Part shown: positions 60,987 through 64,000 of the stretch, in pieces
Layout: the number at the start of each line of letters is the position of its first letter
How positions within the stretch are numbered: position 1 is the stretch's first letter
From: CAVQEK01 sp964596645
Lineage (GTDB): Bacteria; Bacteroidota; Bacteroidia; Cytophagales; Cyclobacteriaceae
DNA: 64,000 nt
Direction: 5' to 3'
NCBI GenBank assembly: GCA_964596645.1
Contig: CAZQVB010000007.1
Location: 62,001-126,000, forward strand
The notes under the pieces: generated by a model
Told to the model about the DNA's origin: nothing
The model's input: the letters and a program-made list of their open reading frames with translations, nothing else
Databases searched by the model: none
Made by a program: the position numbers and the translations under genes

Positions 60987-63425
60987 ATGCAAATGAATTT
61001 GGACCAGGAAAGCAAAAAGCAGCCATCGGATATCGATGAGATCAAGAAGTTTTTGTTCCGTGTACTGGCCAATTGGTATTGGGTGCTCGGCGCGCTGCTT
61101 GTAGCGCTGCTGGTGGCTTTTCTCATCAACCGCTACACCACGCGCATCTACAGTGTATACACCACCATTTTATCAAAAAAATACTACCGAAGCACCAGCA
61201 AAAGCGCAGCCGACGTGATACAAGGTGGGGAGTACTTCTCTACCGAAAAAGACATAAACCGAGAGATCACTGTACTGAAGTCGCACGCCATAGTGTCGGA
61301 AGCCATACAGCGGCTCGATTGGGGAATTTCGTATTATAAAATGGGCAATGTGCTCATAAGCGAAATGTACCCCACCAGTCCGGTAGGGCTCATCGTCGAC
61401 TCACTCTCTTCGGTAGTGCCTTACGAGGTGATGTTTCAATGCACGCTCAGGCCCGACGGTTTCCGGCTTACAGCCGAAGAAGATGAGTACTGGCAAAGCG
61501 CCATGCCCACCCGCACCTTCGCCTATGGCCAATCACATAATGTTGGCGGCTTTATTTTTCAACTCAACCTGCACCAGGCGGAATACCCGCGGACCAGCGA
61601 TCCCGTTATTTATTTCAAGATAAATGACCTGAACCAACTGATCGCCGAATACCGCAACAAGCTAATGGTGAGTTGGGTGACTAAGGGCTCTGCCGTGCTG
61701 AACCTGTCGGTGACAGGGCCGTATCCGGAAAAGGAAAAAGACTTTTTGGCCAAAATAGGAGAGGTGATCGTGGAGAAGTCGGTGATCGATAAAAATTTTA
61801 CCGCCGTAAAAACCATAGAATTTATCGATGATCAACTTTCCAACCTGGCCGACTCGCTGGTGACGCTGAGCGGCATGCTTCAGTCTTTTAAAATGGAAAA
61901 CCGCGATTTGGTGCTCGGTTCGGAGCAGTTGTTTACCAGAATAAATGCTTTGGAAGAAAAGCGGCTGGAGCTTTTGCTGATCAACAACTACATCGACTAC
62001 CTAGGCAACTACATTCAGTCAAAGAGCGACAACGACATCATAGCGCCCAACACCATGGGTGTGAACACATCGCTGCTCGACGACCTGATTGGCCAGTATG
62101 TGGAGCTGAAAATGCAGCTTTCCACACAGAGCACCGAGCTGATGCGCAAAAGCCCCATCTTCAAATACCAGAATCAGGAAAGCGAAGACATGCTTGCAGA
62201 GCTTGAGCGCGGTATGATGGAAAGTATAGAAACCTCGAGGGCGCGCAACAACTTTGAAATAGAGCAGATCAACGAGCGCGTCACCGCACTGATCGGCGAC
62301 ACACGCGATGTGCTGGGCGATGAACAAAATTTTGCGCAGTATCAACGCATATTCAGTCTGGCAGAACGCTTCTATTCTACGTTGCTCACCGAGAAGCTCA
62401 ATGCCAACATTGCCAAGGCATCGCAGGAGCCCGATTATGAAATACTTGACAGCCCACGCGTGGCTGGCCCACCCATTCAACCCCGCACAAGCCGCAACTA
62501 TACCTTTGCTGTGGTGCTGGGGCTGGGCATACCCATCGGCATCATTTACCTCATCGGCTTTCTCAATCCTTTTGTGCACTCCAAAGATGAGCTGGAGAAA
62601 TTTTCTACCATGCCGCTGTTGGGCCTTGTAGGCCATAGCGCCGATGGTGCCACGCTGGTAGCGAAGTCAAAGCCAAAGTCGGCTATAGCCGAGTCCTTCA
62701 GAAACTTGCGGGCCAATCTGCAGTATTTTTCCAAAGACGGTGCTTCTTCCAAGGTGTTCATGATCACCTCCTCCATCAGCGGTGAGGGCAAGACCTTTTG
62801 CAGTGTGAACCTGGCATACATCTACGCCATATCGGGAAAAAAGACAGTGGTGGTAGGCGCCGACCTGCGCAAGCCCGCGTTGAGCAAAGTGTTTAAAAAC
62901 ACATCGAAAGACGGATTGAGCACCTATCTGGCTGGCATATCGAGCTATAGCGACATCGTGCAGACGGTGATGGATGGCCAGTTTTATATCATTCACAGCG
63001 GCGAGATACCGCCCAATCCGTCGGAGCTTATCGTGACAGAAAATATGGCTGGCCTTATGAAAAGGTTGCGCAAAGATTTCGAAATCATCATCATCGACTC
63101 ACCGCCCATCGGTATAGTGTCCGATGCCGTGGAGCTGACCAAGTATGTGGATGTGAACCTGATCATAGTGCGCCAGGGAAAAACACGAAAAGTAGCGCTT
63201 GAGAGCATCAACCAAATGTATAAAGAACAAAAGCTGCAAAACCCCGCGGTGGTGTTTAACGACATCGACTTCAAAAAGCTAAGCTACGGCTACCGCAGCT
63301 ATGGATACGGCTATGGCTACACCTATGGCGCAGGCCACGGCCATGGCTACTACGACAGTGATGAGCCCAAGCCCGGACGAATGAAAAAACTGTATAGAAA
63401 AATCATAGGTAAGTCGCGGCGCTAG
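60987..63425 (+). CDS. Wzc-like chain-length determinant tyrosine kinase (BY-kinase)
   Basis: An 812-residue inner-membrane protein: Wzz-type membrane helix at ~30-48, large periplasmic coiled-coil part to ~505, second helix at ~510-535, then a BY-kinase domain with Walker A ISGEGKT (residues 597-603), A' motif VVGADLRKP with Asp626, and B motif IIIDSPP with Asp704. The C-terminal tail (residues ~765-790) carries nine Tyr within about 25 residues, GYGYGYTYG, the usual autophosphorylation cluster. It controls polysaccharide chain length and export with the Wza-like protein. The start is ATG 60987. Confidence 0.94.
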   Translation: MQMNLDQESKKQPSDIDEIKKFLFRVLANWYWVLGALLVALLVAFLINRYTTRIYSVYTTILSKKYYRSTSKSAADVIQGGEYFSTEKDINREITVLKSHAIVSEAIQRLDWGISYYKMGNVLISEMYPTSPVGLIVDSLSSVVPYEVMFQCTLRPDGFRLTAEEDEYWQSAMPTRTFAYGQSHNVGGFIFQLNLHQAEYPRTSDPVIYFKINDLNQLIAEYRNKLMVSWVTKGSAVLNLSVTGPYPEKEKDFLAKIGEVIVEKSVIDKNFTAVKTIEFIDDQLSNLADSLVTLSGMLQSFKMENRDLVLGSEQLFTRINALEEKRLELLLINNYIDYLGNYIQSKSDNDIIAPNTMGVNTSLLDDLIGQYVELKMQLSTQSTELMRKSPIFKYQNQESEDMLAELERGMMESIETSRARNNFEIEQINERVTALIGDTRDVLGDEQNFAQYQRIFSLAERFYSTLLTEKLNANIAKASQEPDYEILDSPRVAGPPIQPRTSRNYTFAVVLGLGIPIGIIYLIGFLNPFVHSKDELEKFSTMPLLGLVGHSADGATLVAKSKPKSAIAESFRNLRANLQYFSKDGASSKVFMITSSISGEGKTFCSVNLAYIYAISGKKTVVVGADLRKPALSKVFKNTSKDGLSTYLAGISSYSDIVQTVMDGQFYIIHSGEIPPNPSELIVTENMAGLMKRLRKDFEIIIIDSPPIGIVSDAVELTKYVDVNLIIVRQGKTRKVALESINQMYKEQKLQNPAVVFNDIDFKKLSYGYRSYGYGYGYTYGAGHGHGYYDSDEPKPGRMKKLYRKIIGKSRR

Positions 63426-63533
63426 AATTAAATAGCCTTTTTTCTGCCCAAGAGCCAAAGTATCATTGGTTGACGGAAGGGAATATCGTCACCGTGTAGA
63501 AGAGTGTGACGCAGTCAATATTAAACTAAAGTC

Positions 63534-63564
63534 TTTGAAAACACGTATCTAAAATATATGTTTG
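63534..63564 (+). promoter_or_regulatory. Promoter of the Abi-family gene
   Basis: TTTG (63534-63537), 19 bases, then TATGTTTG (63557-63564). This is an exact match to the Bacteroidota consensus; it shows the Abi gene is transcribed independently of the exopolysaccharide genes. The leader is about 55 bases. Confidence 0.7.
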
Positions 63565-63626
63565 TATCAATATGTTCACCCCCCTTCCCATAAGAACAGG
63601 GCGCTCAGGGTGGACTTTTTTTTTGT

Positions 63627-64000
63627 ATGGCCAGAAGAGAATTCAACAAACCCGCCCTTACCTTTGAAGATCAACTCTGTAGATTAAAGGAACGTGGATT
63701 AACGATCGAAAACGAATCCAGAGCCTTGCACATCCTTCGAAACATAAGTTATTTTCGATTGAGCGGCTATTGGTATCCCTTTTTACAAGAGCCTAAATCA
63801 TTGCATAGATTTAAAGAAGGAGCTTCTTTCGAAAAGGCTTTCAAGCTATACTGTTTCGACAGAGAATTAAGGTTATTGATAACTGGTGAACTTGAGAAAA
63901 TAGAAATAGCTATTCGGGCTCAGCTTATTTATCAGATATCGCACGACAAAGGAGCGTACTGGTATAATAATAAATCACTTTTTCGAAACAGATATAAGTT
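63627..64000 (+). CDS. Abi_2-family (AbiD/AbiF-like) protein, 3' part beyond window
   Basis: The frame starts at ATG 63627 and remains open to the last base, giving at least 124 residues. It has the Abi_2 features: LTFEDQLCRLKERGL near 11-25, YFRLSGYWYPF near 42-52, FDRELRLLITGELEKIEIAIRAQLIY near 77-102 (in parts) and GAYWYNNKSLF near 109-119. Family members include abortive-infection proteins of Lactococcus (AbiD, AbiF), thought to act as RNA-targeting HEPN-type proteins. The AT content is higher than in the neighbouring exopolysaccharide genes, consistent with recent acquisition. Full function cannot be judged because the C-terminal half is missing. Confidence 0.85.
   Translation, partial: MARREFNKPALTFEDQLCRLKERGLTIENESRALHILRNISYFRLSGYWYPFLQEPKSLHRFKEGASFEKAFKLYCFDRELRLLITGELEKIEIAIRAQLIYQISHDKGAYWYNNKSLFRNRYK

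Overview
The window looks like a chromosomal segment of a Bacteroidota bacterium, most likely of the Cytophagales/Fulvivirga-Roseivirga kind. The reasons are the gene families (DUF4270 and DUF1599 proteins, a BT_3928-type DoxX protein, a SecD-SecF fusion, a SusC-like carboxypeptidase-regulatory/TonB receptor, a bacterial GGGP synthase, an exosortase of the XrtF/XrtX type) and repeated matches to the Bacteroidota promoter consensus TTTG-N19-TAnnTTTG. Gene density is high, ATGA-type and short overlaps are common, and several starts are TTG or GTG. I see no rRNA, prophage, insertion sequence or CRISPR array. One tRNA (Val, GAC) is present.

Layout. 1-2.6 kb: a low-complexity Gly/Phe/Trp then Ser/Arg-rich protein cut by the window edge, and an OmpP1/FadL-like barrel. 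2.6-5.9 kb (minus): an operon DUF1599, DoxX-like, DppB-like permease, aroK. 5.9-7.7 kb (plus): folP and the c-di-AMP synthase cdaA, converging on glmS, a DUF4270 lipoprotein and a short glycogen-synthase-like protein (minus, 7.7-11.7 kb). 11.8-15.2 kb (plus): panC, panD, a flippase-like membrane protein, rfaE2 and a zinc metallopeptidase, closed by a clear terminator. 15.3-19.1 kb: acyl-CoA dehydrogenase, AraC-type regulator, lipoprotein sulfatase. 19.3-23.3 kb: GGGP synthase, two small membrane proteins, and two divergent phosphate-transporter-like genes (Na/Pi type and PiT-like). 23.3-38 kb (minus): M20 amidohydrolase, SPOR-like lipoprotein, secA, an AGCS symporter, secDF, a small exported protein, udk, rdgB, two FKBP lipoproteins and an NrnA-type phosphoesterase, with ndk divergent from the last.

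38.8-44.6 kb: a TIGR01777 epimerase, a TonB receptor, a 1.1-kb non-coding region with REP-like palindromes and a 48-bp direct repeat, a CBS protein with a strong terminator, and tRNA-Val. 44.6-54.5 kb (plus): guaB; a partner-switching set (PP2C phosphatase, STAS antagonist, HATPase anti-sigma-like protein); and an envelope-folding operon of three SurA/PpiC-related proteins with a MoxR ATPase. 54.5-58.9 kb (minus): a lipoprotein with a Rieske-like C-terminus, pheS, and cysN-cysD-cysC making APS and PAPS. 59.1-63.4 kb (plus): exosortase, its membrane partner, a Wza-like export lipoprotein and a Wzc-like tyrosine kinase, the start of an exopolysaccharide locus. The last 374 bases hold the 5' part of an Abi_2-family gene with its own promoter, running off the window.

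How they fit together: much of the window concerns the cell envelope (secretion by SecA/SecDF, folding by FKBP and SurA proteins, TonB import, surface polysaccharide export, peptidoglycan precursor supply by GlmS) with core biosynthesis (folate, pantothenate, purine, shikimate, sulfate activation). No single gene is wholly unknown at the family level. The most interesting points are the exosortase module without a visible substrate, the partner-switching set without a visible sigma factor, the bacterial GGGP synthase, the paired phosphate transporters, the REP-like region and the Abi gene at the edge.
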